Positions 35,054 through 44,223 of a stretch of DNA of 64,000 nucleotides are shown piece after piece (position 1 is the stretch's first letter; every line of letters starts with the position of its first letter). Below the pieces are notes generated by a model. That model worked only from the letters and a program-made list of their open reading frames with translations, made no database searches and was not told the origin of the DNA. This DNA comes from Aurantimonas endophytica. Lineage in GTDB: Bacteria; Pseudomonadota; Alphaproteobacteria; Rhizobiales; Rhizobiaceae. Both the position numbers and the translations under genes were made by a program. The stretch covers positions 62,001 to 126,000 of the forward strand of contig NZ_JACIEM010000002.1 in the NCBI RefSeq assembly GCF_014196845.1, given 5' to 3'.

Positions 35054-35842
35054 ATGGCGATCCGGCTGTTCATCCGTCTCCTCGCCGTCTTGACGCTGGC
35101 GTTTCTCCTCCTGCCGCTGGTCGTGATCGTCGGTGCCTCGTTGACGACGAGCGAGTTCCTCGCCTTTCCGCCGCAGGGCCTGACCCTGCGCTGGTACGAG
35201 GTGGTGATTTCCGATCCGACCTATGTTGCGTCGTTTGTGACGAGTTCAGCGCTGGCGCTCGCGGCCACGGTGGTGGCCATCGTCCTTGCCGTTCCGGCGG
35301 CTCTTGCGATTGCGCGCAACGAGTTTCCCGGCAAGGCTGCCTTCGCTTCGCTGCTGCTTTCGCCGCTCGTCCTGCCGCATCTCGTGCTCGGCGCGGCGCT
35401 TTTGCAATTCGGCAGTTCGATAGGGCTGACCCGCAACTTCGCCGCGCTGCTCGTCGGCCATGTCGTAATCGTCACGCCCTTCGTGTTGCGGACTGTGTTG
35501 CCGATGCTGGACAAGGACCAGCTTGCGCTGGAAGAAGCCTCGCGCGACCTCGGCGCCGGGTCGATCGAGACCTTCTTCCTGATCACCCTGCCGCAGATCC
35601 GCGCGGGAATCGTCGCCGGCGCGATCTTTGCCTTCATCACCTCGTTCATCAATGTCGAGCTATCGATCTTCAACACGACGGCGGCGTTGAACACGATCCC
35701 GGTCCAGCTCTTCAATTACGTCCAGTACTCGGTCGATCCGTCGATCGCCGCCGTCTCCGCCGCGACCATTCTCGCCGCGGTCGTCGCGATCGTTCTCATC
35801 GACTTCACCGTCGGTCTCGACTTCCTGCCCGACGACAACTGA
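35054..35842 (+). CDS. PotC-type ABC transporter permease
   Basis: A 262-residue inner-membrane permease, six hydrophobic segments, EAA loop LEEASRDLGAGSIETFFLIT. It is the second channel subunit, starting two bases after the first permease gene's stop codon. Thirty-three bases separate its end from the epimerase-like gene. Confidence 0.9.
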   Translation: MAIRLFIRLLAVLTLAFLLLPLVVIVGASLTTSEFLAFPPQGLTLRWYEVVISDPTYVASFVTSSALALAATVVAIVLAVPAALAIARNEFPGKAAFASLLLSPLVLPHLVLGAALLQFGSSIGLTRNFAALLVGHVVIVTPFVLRTVLPMLDKDQLALEEASRDLGAGSIETFFLITLPQIRAGIVAGAIFAFITSFINVELSIFNTTAALNTIPVQLFNYVQYSVDPSIAAVSAATILAAVVAIVLIDFTVGLDFLPDDN

Positions 35843-35875
35843 TCCAAACCCAAACGCCGTACCCAGGAGAAAACG

Positions 35876-36889
35876 ATGCGCATCCAGGACGCATTCGACG
35901 TCATCTATACCCATACGGAGGGCGAGCCACTCTGTATCGTCCACAGCGGCATCCCGTATCCGGCCGGCTCCTCGATCCTAGAGAAGCGGGCGTTCCTCGA
36001 GGCCAATTACGACTGGCTGCGCAAGGCGCTGATGCGCGAGCCGCGGGGCCATCCCGACATGTTCGGGGTGTTCCTGACGCCACCCTCCAGCCCCGAGTTC
36101 GACGCTGGGCTGATCTACATCGACGGTGCCGAGTACTCGCATATGTGCGGGCACGGGACGATCGCCGTGGCGATGGCGATGGTCGCCAACGGCTTCGTGC
36201 CGCGCGGCCAGAACGGCACGACGATGATCCGCTTCGAGACTACCGCGGGCCTCGTCGTGGCCGAAGTCGCCAGCGAGGGGGAGAACGTCCTGTGGACGCG
36301 CTTTGAGAACGTGCCGGCCTATGTCGCCGAGCAAGGCGTCGAGGTCGAACTGCCCACCTACGGAAAACTCAAGGCGGATCTCGTCTGGGGCGGCAATTAT
36401 TTCGGCATCATCGACCTGCGCGGTTCCGGCCTCGTCATCTCGCCGGAAAACGGCAGCGAGCTCTCCCGCATGGGCCTCTTGGCGCGCGAGCAGCTACGGC
36501 AGAAGCTGGTCGTGCAGCACCCGACCGAGGGGCACATCAACAACCTGAATTTCATGACGTTCTGGCACGAGCCGACAATCGAGGGTGCCTTCTACAAGAA
36601 CGTCCATGTCTTCAGTGCCGGCCAGCTCGACCGCTCGCCGGGCGGCACCGGCACCAGCGCGATGATGGCGATGTTCGAGGCGCGAGGGCAACTCGGACTG
36701 AACCAGCCGATCAAGTCGGAAGGACTGCTTGGAAGCGGGACGTTCGAGGGCTGCATCGTCGGGGAAACGACGCTCGGCAAGTACAAGGCGATCCGCCCGA
36801 CGGTGAAAGGCACGGCCGGCATTCTCGGAACGGCCCGCTGGACGATCAACCGCAACGACCCGGTCGATGCCGGTTTCATGGTGCTTTGA
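35876..36889 (+). CDS. Proline racemase/hydroxyproline epimerase-family protein with a Cys-to-Gly change
   Basis: A 337-residue member of the proline racemase fold (opening VIYTHTEGEPLCIV). The first catalytic position is normal: MCGHGTIAVA. The second, usually DRSPCGTGTSA (epimerase) or with Thr (3-hydroxyproline dehydratase), reads DRSPGGTGTSA, a Gly. A two-base racemisation is therefore unlikely; a dehydration or other one-base reaction fits better. Its position at the end of an amine-type ABC operon suggests catabolism of the imported compound. A strong hairpin follows the stop. Confidence 0.88.
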   Translation: MRIQDAFDVIYTHTEGEPLCIVHSGIPYPAGSSILEKRAFLEANYDWLRKALMREPRGHPDMFGVFLTPPSSPEFDAGLIYIDGAEYSHMCGHGTIAVAMAMVANGFVPRGQNGTTMIRFETTAGLVVAEVASEGENVLWTRFENVPAYVAEQGVEVELPTYGKLKADLVWGGNYFGIIDLRGSGLVISPENGSELSRMGLLAREQLRQKLVVQHPTEGHINNLNFMTFWHEPTIEGAFYKNVHVFSAGQLDRSPGGTGTSAMMAMFEARGQLGLNQPIKSEGLLGSGTFEGCIVGETTLGKYKAIRPTVKGTAGILGTARWTINRNDPVDAGFMVL

Positions 36890-36895
36890 CGAAAT

Positions 36896-36926
36896 GGGGT
36901 GGCCCCCGGCACTAGGGGGCTGCCCC
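36896..36926 (+). terminator. Hairpin terminator after the racemase-family gene
   Basis: A 12-bp G/C-rich stem (GGGGTGGCCCCC against GGGGGCTGCCCC, 11 positions pairing when G-U is allowed) with a 7-base loop, starting 7 bases after the stop. No strong T run follows. Confidence 0.6.
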
Positions 36927-37129
36927 GGTCTTCGAAAATGAGCCAGTCTCCGGAACGGGCCGAATTTCCATGGTCTGCTTCCGTCCGAAAGCTTTGAAGG
37001 GTCACCGGTGCCGCCGGTGGTTCAAGCAAGACGGATTGGAGCGGCCGCCTGAACTGAGCGATGGCGACGTGCTCGGATAGAGCAGCGGCATAATGCCCAC
37101 CCTGATCGGCTACACGCAGTCGGTGCTCG

Positions 37130-38785
37130 CTATTCGCCCGAGCAACCTAGCTGGAATCCGTGGTCGCAATGCGCTCGAAGTCGCTCGCTATCGGCGGCCG
37201 TCCAGCCCTCCGGGGCGGTGACCTCGGCCCAGGGAGCGATGTAGTCGCGCACATAGTAGGCGTGTCCGAAGCCGGCCGGCGTGGCCGTCGACAGCGCCAT
37301 GTCGACGGCGAGTTGAAAGTGCGTGACGATCGGCAGGAAACGCAGATAGGGCGACACCCCGTCGCCGGGCGGCTCGGCCATCCAGACCGGGCGGCGCCAC
37401 ACTGACTGCGGCTCGTAGAATACGATCGGATCGCTCGGATACTGGAGGAAAACGATCCGCATCCGTCCCCAGGGCGCTGCGTCTTCGGAGCCGTCGCTGG
37501 TGCGGGATGCAACGCGCACCAGCGACCCGTCGCCGATGCGCGGCTGCACCCAGGGGCTTGTCGGATCGCGCATGCGCTGCGCGCGCTGCCAGAATTGCGA
37601 CGGGAAAGGCGGCCCCACCCAGAAGGCACCCGCGATCGGCTGATCGACAAGGTAGAACAGGCTCGTCGCATGCATCGACGACCAGGCGCCGAGGCTCAGG
37701 CCGTGGACGTAGAGGCGCGGACGAGCCTCCTCGGGCAGGGTCTTCCAGTGGGCGTGGATCGCGGACAAGGTGGCGCTCGCCTGCTCGAGGCCGGTCTGCG
37801 TCTCGAACAGCAGAGCGAAGGGCGACTGCATGTACGAGTACTGCACCGCGACCGTCGCGACGTCGCCGTCGTGCATGAACTCCAGCGGATCGTGCGAGCC
37901 GGGATCCATCCAGCCCGTCCCTGTCGGGCTGGCGACGACGAGGATGGAGCGGTCGAAGGCGTCGAGCCTGATCAGCTCCTGCAGGGCGAGCGCCGCCCGC
38001 GCCTGCGGCGTCTCGGCATTCGCGCGGCCGACATAGACCCGCACCGGGTCGCGGGCCGGCGCACCGGTGAAAGCGGATATCGCGGCCGCGTCGGGTCCCG
38101 ACGTGACGAAGTCGCGCCCCGGCTGTCCCATTTCAGCCCACGCGACGAGCGACGCCATGCTTCCCGGAATACGTGCGTGGATCGGGGCAGGCGGCGCCGC
38201 ATCGAACAGCGCCTGCGCCTCCTCGTAGCTCTCGTCGAGGAAGCTGATCGCTGCGTCCAGAAGCCCGTCGCGGGTCACGATGAAAAGCGCGCCGCCGACG
38301 ACGATCAGCGCGAGGGCCGTCGCGCGCCGGGGCGGCATCACGCGTTCCAGGCGCGAACGGACAAGGCGGTAGAGGGTCTTTGCAGCCAGACCGGCTGCGA
38401 ACAGGAGGGCAAAGACCGCCGCCGCCAGCAGCAGCGTTCGGGTGAGGTGAGCGCTGGCCGCCTGCTCCATGCCCATCCGGGCGCGAAGATCGTTCTGCCA
38501 GACGAGGGAATAGGCAAGCGACGCCCCCAAGATGGCGAGGACCACCATCGCCAGCACGAAGAGCGCGACCCGCCGGGCGCGACCTTCGAGCCTCGGCATG
38601 TCCGCAAGAGTCCAGAGACCGAGGATGACTAGCCCGCACAAATACCCGAGCGCCATCACCACGCCGGCGAGAACGCCCTGCACGGCCGGCTCTCGTGGGA
38701 TCAGGGAGGGTGTCAGCGAGGCGGCGACGAAGGCCAGCCCGAGGAGGAGCGCGAGGACAGAGAAACCCGACCAGAAACGTTTCAT
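37130..38785 (-). CDS. Membrane-anchored alpha/beta-hydrolase family protein
   Basis: A 551-residue protein. Four or five hydrophobic segments fill about residues 5-190, followed by an extracytoplasmic or cytoplasmic alpha/beta-hydrolase domain with the nucleophile elbow VHGLSLGAWSS and a late His in FGHAYYV. This matches the Abhydrolase_9 family, which has no firm substrate; esterase or lipase activity is assumed. ATG 38785 is chosen (MKRFWSGFSVL) because the residues before it are not family-like. No operon partner is evident. Confidence 0.8.
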   Translation of the reverse strand: MKRFWSGFSVLALLLGLAFVAASLTPSLIPREPAVQGVLAGVVMALGYLCGLVILGLWTLADMPRLEGRARRVALFVLAMVVLAILGASLAYSLVWQNDLRARMGMEQAASAHLTRTLLLAAAVFALLFAAGLAAKTLYRLVRSRLERVMPPRRATALALIVVGGALFIVTRDGLLDAAISFLDESYEEAQALFDAAPPAPIHARIPGSMASLVAWAEMGQPGRDFVTSGPDAAAISAFTGAPARDPVRVYVGRANAETPQARAALALQELIRLDAFDRSILVVASPTGTGWMDPGSHDPLEFMHDGDVATVAVQYSYMQSPFALLFETQTGLEQASATLSAIHAHWKTLPEEARPRLYVHGLSLGAWSSMHATSLFYLVDQPIAGAFWVGPPFPSQFWQRAQRMRDPTSPWVQPRIGDGSLVRVASRTSDGSEDAAPWGRMRIVFLQYPSDPIVFYEPQSVWRRPVWMAEPPGDGVSPYLRFLPIVTHFQLAVDMALSTATPAGFGHAYYVRDYIAPWAEVTAPEGWTAADSERLRAHCDHGFQLGCSGE

Positions 38786-38896
38786 GGGTTTGCTACGCCT
38801 CGTCGCGCCAGCTGGAAGAACGTTGCCGGTTGCTGGCTGTCCGTGAAGCGACCCGCGGTTCCGCGGCGTCGCAACCACCCCGAGCGGAAAGGCGGA

Positions 38897-40087
38897 TCAC
38901 TCCGGGTAGGTCTCGGGCTCTCGCGGCCCCGGCTCGGCGAAAAGGACAAAGGCCAAGGGGTTTCCCGGCTCGGCCATGGCGTCGCTGCGCAGGCCGAGGA
39001 CCTCCCCGGACACGCCACTCTCATATTCCGCGGCCACCTCGCCGAAGCTGTCGCGTTGTATGGCGATCTTCTGCCCGGCCTCCACCGGGTCATTGAGCTT
39101 GACCAGGTATTCCACCAGCCCTCCCGCAGTGGCAAGAACAGGAAACGAAGCGTTGCCGACAAAGACACGCACGTCTGCGCCGGTGCGGCCCATGGGCCCC
39201 GCGAGGATGCCGTGGTGCTTGAGCACGTTCATCGTGCCTTCGACGAAGAGCGAGATCAGTTCGGCATCGAGCCCGCGCGCTGCGCCGACCTCTGGACAGA
39301 AGGACGGGATGCCCGCGTCGATGAAAGCGTTGTGCAGCACGCCCGGATAGGCCGGATTGTCGGCGATCTGGCTGACGGGATAGAGTTCCATCATCGCCCT
39401 GATCTCGGGGATGCGCATCTCGCCGATGTTGAAACCGGTGACCCCGAAGCCGGTCGTGCCGGTATGGAAATCGATCGCATAGTCGGCGTTGGGGCGCAGC
39501 AGGCGGTTGAACAGCAGCCAGGCATGCCGGCCGGCAGCCGTGGGCCCGTTCTCGTTCCCAGGCCATTCCCGGTTCATGTCGGTCAGGTCGATGCCCCTGC
39601 CCGAATTCGGCCAGCGGCGCTGCATGCTTTCCAAGGCGGGGCGGGATACGTCGGTGACCGCCGTCACCGTGCCCGACATCGCGGCCGGATCGAGCTGGTT
39701 CATCACGGTCTGGACGGTATGGATCGAACTCATCTCGTCGCCATGCACGCCACTCGTGAGGACCAACCGCTTGCCGGGAGACGCTCCCCTGGCGACCGTC
39801 ACCGACACAAGCCAGTGCTGTCCCGTGGGGGCCTCTACACCCCGGAAATACAGTCGGTGCACGCTGCCGGGCTCGAGGTCGTTCACGTCGAGAGCGCTGA
39901 CGACGCGTTTCCCGTCGATGACATCACCAGTGTATGTGGTTCCCGAATTGGACGCTGGCGGCGTTGCCTGCGCCTGGGCGCGAGTGCCGCCGGCACCGAC
40001 GATCAACGCAGCCGAGGCACCAGCCGCGATCAGGAAGTGCCGTCGATCGAGAGCGGGATCTGGTTCGTCCGCAGAGACATCCGCCAC
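38897..40087 (-). CDS. Exported succinylglutamate desuccinylase/aspartoacylase-family protein
   Basis: A 396-residue protein with a twin-arginine signal (DRRHFLIAAGASAALIVGAG) and an M14-like zinc amidohydrolase domain: zinc ligands in TSGVHGDEMSS, the NREWPGNENGP region, and DFHTGTTGFG. A hybrid-motif/barrel end (VEAGQKIAIQRDSFGEV) follows. The family removes acyl groups from amino acids; the substrate here is unknown. The start is taken as GTG 40087, because AGGAG sits eight bases upstream and the Tat signal then lies at the N terminus. Open sequence further upstream is antisense to an IS21 remnant. Confidence 0.82.
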   Translation of the reverse strand: MADVSADEPDPALDRRHFLIAAGASAALIVGAGGTRAQAQATPPASNSGTTYTGDVIDGKRVVSALDVNDLEPGSVHRLYFRGVEAPTGQHWLVSVTVARGASPGKRLVLTSGVHGDEMSSIHTVQTVMNQLDPAAMSGTVTAVTDVSRPALESMQRRWPNSGRGIDLTDMNREWPGNENGPTAAGRHAWLLFNRLLRPNADYAIDFHTGTTGFGVTGFNIGEMRIPEIRAMMELYPVSQIADNPAYPGVLHNAFIDAGIPSFCPEVGAARGLDAELISLFVEGTMNVLKHHGILAGPMGRTGADVRVFVGNASFPVLATAGGLVEYLVKLNDPVEAGQKIAIQRDSFGEVAAEYESGVSGEVLGLRSDAMAEPGNPLAFVLFAEPGPREPETYPE

Positions 40088-40284
40088 GCAAAACGCTCCT
40101 ATGCAGGAACAGCTTCGAGAACAGGCTGCACAAGAATTGCCACATCTTCGGGGCGGGTGCCATAGTACTTGCTGGTCAGCCCGGCGATTGTCGCGCCCAG
40201 GTGGTGAGGCGCGCTCGACCTCGGTCATTGCCTGCCAGCGCGCGTAGCACTCCGCGCCCAAGAACGTAGCGTGGAAGGAGACGG

Positions 40285-40400
40285 ACCGGCGCCGGCCAAG
40301 CAGCGGCACACGGCCAAGCAAATCTTCGAACTTCTGCGCGACGAACACTGCTGTGGCGGCGGCCTGACGGTGGTGAAGGACCGAGCCAAGCAGGTGCCCG
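40285..40400 (+). mobile_element. Remnant of an IS21-family transposase (IstA)
   Basis: A short rightward stretch reads KQRHTAKQIFELLRDEH followed by GGGLTVVKD, the N-terminal region of IS21 IstA proteins (typically RKQRHTA, IFERLRDEH, TVVKDYV). The rest of istA, istB and the terminal repeats are missing, so it is a dead fragment. Confidence 0.72.
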
Positions 40401-40497
40401 CGGTCGATGTGCACTCAACGAGCTTACCAGCGGAACTCCGCAGAACACGGGCTTCTGCCTTTCCATCGCCGACCAGAGGACATTCTATCAAGGGATG

Positions 40498-40533
40498 ATG
40501 ACGGAGGGGGAGGGACTCGCGTCGAACCTTCTC
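40498..40533 (+). repeat. 36-bp dispersed direct repeat, left copy
   Basis: Matches 49307-49342 at 32 of 36 positions in the same orientation (shared core GGGACTC, then TCGAACCTTCTC). A weaker third copy lies at 18485-18520, downstream of the IclR gene. On the opposite strand the end resembles a serine tRNA 3' end, but the T arm does not fold. Confidence 0.6.
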
Positions 40534-40784
40534 AAGCGCGGTTTGCGCTGCGAACGATACTCGTGCGCTAGTCAGACTGGCGGCGTCCCTTCAGCCCGCG
40601 CGCTCCAACCTCGTGTTGCTGACCGAGGCTCGTCTTCATCGTCGCCGTGGACCGCCGGTTCATCCTGTTGCAGAGACGACTGATCCCCCGCCGACAGGTC
40701 ATTCATCGAAACGTCGCAAGATCGTCACTGAGGGTTATCAATGGGACGGTAGGCCCTCCTCATTCACCAGACTGAGGAGTGGAC

Positions 40785-42350
40785 ATGTTCGACAGAGCGA
40801 TCAAAGCTTGCCTTTTGACAGGGCTCGCCCTTGGCAGTCTCGGCGCAATGCAGGCGCAAGCTGCCGGCAGACCTGACATCGTGGTCGCCGTAGCAGACAA
40901 TCCGCCGACGCTGGAGCCGGCCAAGGAAATGTCGAACGTCGGCACCCGCATCACCTACTCGGTCTTCGACACGCTGATCCGCCGGGACTTCCTCTCGGGC
41001 GAAGGCGGCGGCGGCGCCGAGCTCGTGCCCTCGCTCGCGACGAGCTGGGAGCGAATCGACGACACGACCCTCGAGGTGAAGCTTCGGGAGGGCGTCACAT
41101 TCCACAACGGCGCCGACTTCAACGCCGACGACGTGGTCTTCACCTTTTCGCCGGAACGCCTGATCGGTGAGGATTCCCCGCTGCCGCAGGGCCGCGCCTA
41201 TTTCGGCGTCCTCGACCGGGTCGAAAAGCTCGACGACTACACGGTGCGCTTCGTCACCAAGGCACCGGATCCGCTGCTCGAACAGCGCCTCGCCTCCTGG
41301 GCGTCATGGATCGTCGACAAGGATGACTGGCTCGAGAAGGCCGCGGGCAAGGGCTTCGCCCAGTTCCCGGTCGGCACCGGCCCCTACATGCTCGACGAAT
41401 ACCGGGCCGATCAGTACATCCGGCTCGACGCGTTCGACCAGTATTGGGACGGCGAGCCGACCGCGGCGACCGTGACCTTCCGCAAGGTGCCGGAGCCGGC
41501 CGCCCGCATCGCCGGTCTCGTCAGCGGCGAGTTCGACATCATCACCAACGTCGCGCCGGACCAGATCGCCCAGATCGACGGCTATGACGACATCGAGACC
41601 CGCAGCGTCGTCCTCGCGAACGCACATGTCCTCGTCTACAACACCGACCATCCGGTCCTGGCCGACAAGCGCGTCCGACAGGCGATGAACCTGGCGATCG
41701 ACCGCGATCTGCTCGTCGAGGCGCTCTGGAACGGCGATGCCGTCGTGCCGAACGGTCACCAGTATCCCGAATATGGCGACATGTATCAGGCCGATCGTCC
41801 GGGCTTCGGCTACGATCCGGAAAAGGCCCGGCAGCTCCTCGAAGAGGCCGGCTACAACGGCGAGACCATCGTCTACTCCACCGAGCCGCAATACTACCTG
41901 AACGCCCTGTCCGCCGCCCAGGCGATCCTGGAGATGTGGAAGGCCGTCGGCATCAATGCCGAGCTCAACGTGACGGAGGACCTCGACTCCCTCCCGAATG
42001 ATCAGCTGATGGTCCGCAACTGGTCGAACTCCACCCGCTATCCCGACCCGGTCGGCGGCCTGTGGAACACCTGGGGCCCCTATGGTTCGGCCCAGAAGAC
42101 CTGGGAAAGCTGGACGCCCGAGACGTTCAACCAGATCGGCGCACAGCTCGAGACGACGCTCGACCACGACAAGCGGTTCCAACTCGCCGTCGATCTGATG
42201 GACGCCTGGGAAGACGACGCCCCCGGCACGATCCTCTACCAGCCGCTGGAGACATACGGCGTGCGCAAGTCGCTGAAATGGCAGCCCTACACGTTCTACT
42301 ACATGGACCTGCGGCCATCCAACCTGAAGGACGAGGCCGAAGGCTCGTGA
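40785..42350 (+). CDS. Family 5 (peptide/nickel-type) ABC substrate-binding protein
   Basis: A 521-residue large periplasmic binding protein with signal peptide (ACLLTGLALGSLGAMQAQAA) and SBP_bac_5 elements: LVPSLATSWERIDDTTLEVK, LREGVTFHNGADFNADDVVF, VRQAMNLAIDRDLLVEALW. ATG 40785 lies just after GAGGAG; the GTG two codons upstream is less likely. The operon also encodes two phosphodiesterases, which suggests a phosphodiester-containing ligand in place of a peptide. Confidence 0.9.
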   Translation: MFDRAIKACLLTGLALGSLGAMQAQAAGRPDIVVAVADNPPTLEPAKEMSNVGTRITYSVFDTLIRRDFLSGEGGGGAELVPSLATSWERIDDTTLEVKLREGVTFHNGADFNADDVVFTFSPERLIGEDSPLPQGRAYFGVLDRVEKLDDYTVRFVTKAPDPLLEQRLASWASWIVDKDDWLEKAAGKGFAQFPVGTGPYMLDEYRADQYIRLDAFDQYWDGEPTAATVTFRKVPEPAARIAGLVSGEFDIITNVAPDQIAQIDGYDDIETRSVVLANAHVLVYNTDHPVLADKRVRQAMNLAIDRDLLVEALWNGDAVVPNGHQYPEYGDMYQADRPGFGYDPEKARQLLEEAGYNGETIVYSTEPQYYLNALSAAQAILEMWKAVGINAELNVTEDLDSLPNDQLMVRNWSNSTRYPDPVGGLWNTWGPYGSAQKTWESWTPETFNQIGAQLETTLDHDKRFQLAVDLMDAWEDDAPGTILYQPLETYGVRKSLKWQPYTFYYMDLRPSNLKDEAEGS

Positions 42351-43384
42351 ACCTCTCCCTTTTGCCAAATGAGGGCGCCGGCTTTGCCGGCGCCTTGCCC
42401 GTTTCCGGTGTTTCGATCGATCCCACCTGTCCGGTCCTGTCGGTCGAGGCGATGACCGTCGGCACCGATACGGTCGATCTCGTGCTCGACGCCTCGCTGC
42501 ACGTCGCTGCCGGTGAAACGCTGTGCCTCGTCGGCGAAAGCGGCTGCGGCAAGAGCCTGACCTGCCTCGCCGCGATGGGACTTCTGGCCGATCCCGTGCG
42601 CCTGAAGGCGGGCCGTATCAGCCTTCTCGGCAAGGATCTGACGGGCCTCGACGAGCGAAGCCTCCGGCAGATGCGCGGCCGGGACATGGCGATGATCTTC
42701 CAGGATCCGGGCGCTTCGCTGAACCCGGTGCAGAGGGTCGGCCGTCAGGTCGCCGAGGCCCTCGTCGTGCACGAGGGCGTCTCGTGGAAAGCCGCCATGC
42801 GACGGGCTGTCGAACTTCTCGACAAGGTCGGGATCCACGACCCGGAAAAGCGCGCCGGCGCCTATCCGCATCAATTGTCGGGCGGCATGTGCCAACGGGT
42901 GATGATCGCCATGGCGCTCGCCTGCCGTCCACGGCTGATCGTCTCCGACGAGGCGACGACTGCGCTCGATGTCACCACCCAGGCGCAGATCCTGAAGCTG
43001 ATGAAGGATCTGCAGGACGAGACCGGGACGGCGATGATCTTCGTCACGCATGATCTGTCCGTCGTCGCCGAGATCGCCGACCGCGTCGCCGTGATGTATT
43101 CCGGCCGGATCGTCGAGACGGGGACGGTCGACGACATCTTCGATCACCCCGCCCATCCCTATACGCAGGGCCTGATGAACTGCCGCCTGCACGCATTATC
43201 GGCAGCGGCGGACGGGCAGCTGGCGGCGATCGGCGGGACAGTGCCGCGGCCGGCAGCGCGTCCCAGCGGCTGCGCGTTCCGTCCGCGCTGCGAGAGGCAA
43301 GCCGACCGATGCGCGACCTGGCCGGCACCACGGTCCTATGCAGGGTCGCAGACCGTGGCATGCCATTTTCCGGGCCGGCCATGA
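42347..43384 (+). CDS. DppD/OppD-type ABC transporter ATPase
   Basis: A 345-residue ATPase starting at GTG 42347, which overlaps the binding-protein stop (GTGA). Walker [11 protein letters not shown]-loop [12 protein letters not shown], signature [15 protein letters not shown], Walker [13 protein letters not shown]; the C-terminal oligopeptide-transporter region has the Cys-rich [14 protein letters not shown] typical of DppD/OppD. The unusual first ~30 residues precede the domain. Confidence 0.9.
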   Translation: MNLSLLPNEGAGFAGALPVSGVSIDPTCPVLSVEAMTVGTDTVDLVLDASLHVAAGETLCLVGESGCGKSLTCLAAMGLLADPVRLKAGRISLLGKDLTGLDERSLRQMRGRDMAMIFQDPGASLNPVQRVGRQVAEALVVHEGVSWKAAMRRAVELLDKVGIHDPEKRAGAYPHQLSGGMCQRVMIAMALACRPRLIVSDEATTALDVTTQAQILKLMKDLQDETGTAMIFVTHDLSVVAEIADRVAVMYSGRIVETGTVDDIFDHPAHPYTQGLMNCRLHALSAAADGQLAAIGGTVPRPAARPSGCAFRPRCERQADRCATWPAPRSYAGSQTVACHFPGRP

Positions 43385-44211
43385 CGGACGGCCCCATGCT
43401 CGCGCTTCACGCCGTGAGCCGGCATTATGGTGGCCGCCAGGCCTGGCTCCGCCGCGCCGAGCCGGTCCGCGCCGTCGAGGGCATCACCCTGACGCTCAGC
43501 CCCGGCGAGACCCTCGGGATCGTCGGCGAAAGCGGCAGCGGCAAGTCGACGCTCGGTCGCATCGCTGCAGGCATCGAAGCGCCGAGCACGGGCCGGGTCA
43601 CCTTCGACGGCGAAGCTTACGCGGCAATCGATACGGCCGCCTGGCGCCGGCAGCGCCGGATCGTCCAGGTCGTGTTCCAGAACCCGTCACAGGCCCTCGA
43701 TCCGCGGCTTTCGATCGCCGCGCAAATCCAGGGGGCCATGGCCGCCCATCGGATCGATGCCATGGCGGACGGCGCCGACAGGATGCAAAGCTTGCTCGCC
43801 CGTGTCGGCCTTGCCGGGCTCGGATCGCGCTTTCCGCACCAGCTTTCCGGCGGCCAGCTGCAGCGCGCCGTCATCGCCCGGGCGCTCGCTTTGTCGCCGC
43901 GATTGATCGTCTGCGACGAGGCGGTCAGCGCGCTCGACGTCTCGGTTCAGGCGCAGATCCTGAACTTGCTGAAGGATCTGCAGGCCGAGTTCGGCGTCGC
44001 GTATCTCTTCATCTCCCACGATCTCGGGGTGGTGCGCCACATCAGCCATCGCATCGCCGTGATGCAGCGAGGGCGGATCGTCGAGACGGGGCCGGCGAGC
44101 GAGGTCTTCGCCCGCCCGAGCGACCCTTATACGCAATCGCTGATCGCGGCACTGCCGGCGGCTTCGCCCGCGATGCGCCGAGCCCGCGACGCGGCGGCCC
44201 AGGCCGCATAG
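43381..44211 (+). CDS. DppF/OppF-type ABC transporter ATPase
   Basis: A 276-residue ATPase with Walker A GESGSGKST, Q-loop VVFQNPSQALDPR, signature LSGGQLQRAVIARAL and Walker B LIVCDEAVSALD. It overlaps the first ATPase gene by ATGA. Together they power the DppBC-type permeases encoded three genes downstream. Confidence 0.92.
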   Translation: MTDGPMLALHAVSRHYGGRQAWLRRAEPVRAVEGITLTLSPGETLGIVGESGSGKSTLGRIAAGIEAPSTGRVTFDGEAYAAIDTAAWRRQRRIVQVVFQNPSQALDPRLSIAAQIQGAMAAHRIDAMADGADRMQSLLARVGLAGLGSRFPHQLSGGQLQRAVIARALALSPRLIVCDEAVSALDVSVQAQILNLLKDLQAEFGVAYLFISHDLGVVRHISHRIAVMQRGRIVETGPASEVFARPSDPYTQSLIAALPAASPAMRRARDAAAQAA

Positions 44212-44223
44212 GAACCCGTCACC

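Larger units (their letters stand above)
40088..40784. other. Gene-free stretch with mobile-element debris
   Basis: About 700 bases hold an IS21 transposase fragment (40285-40400) and one copy of a 36-bp dispersed repeat (40498-40533). The right end must carry the promoter of the following ABC operon. Small open frames here have no family similarity. Confidence 0.6.

Noticed and set aside
36890-37129. A small RNA or gene between the racemase-family gene and the membrane hydrolase
   Set aside because: Apart from the terminator hairpin and a short ACCGG/CCGGT stem, no promoter or conserved structure could be supported.
40225-40491. An 88-codon leftward frame upstream of the aspartoacylase-like gene
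   Set aside because: It is antisense to the IS21 remnant and has no family features; GTG 40087 with its own ribosome site explains the real gene start.
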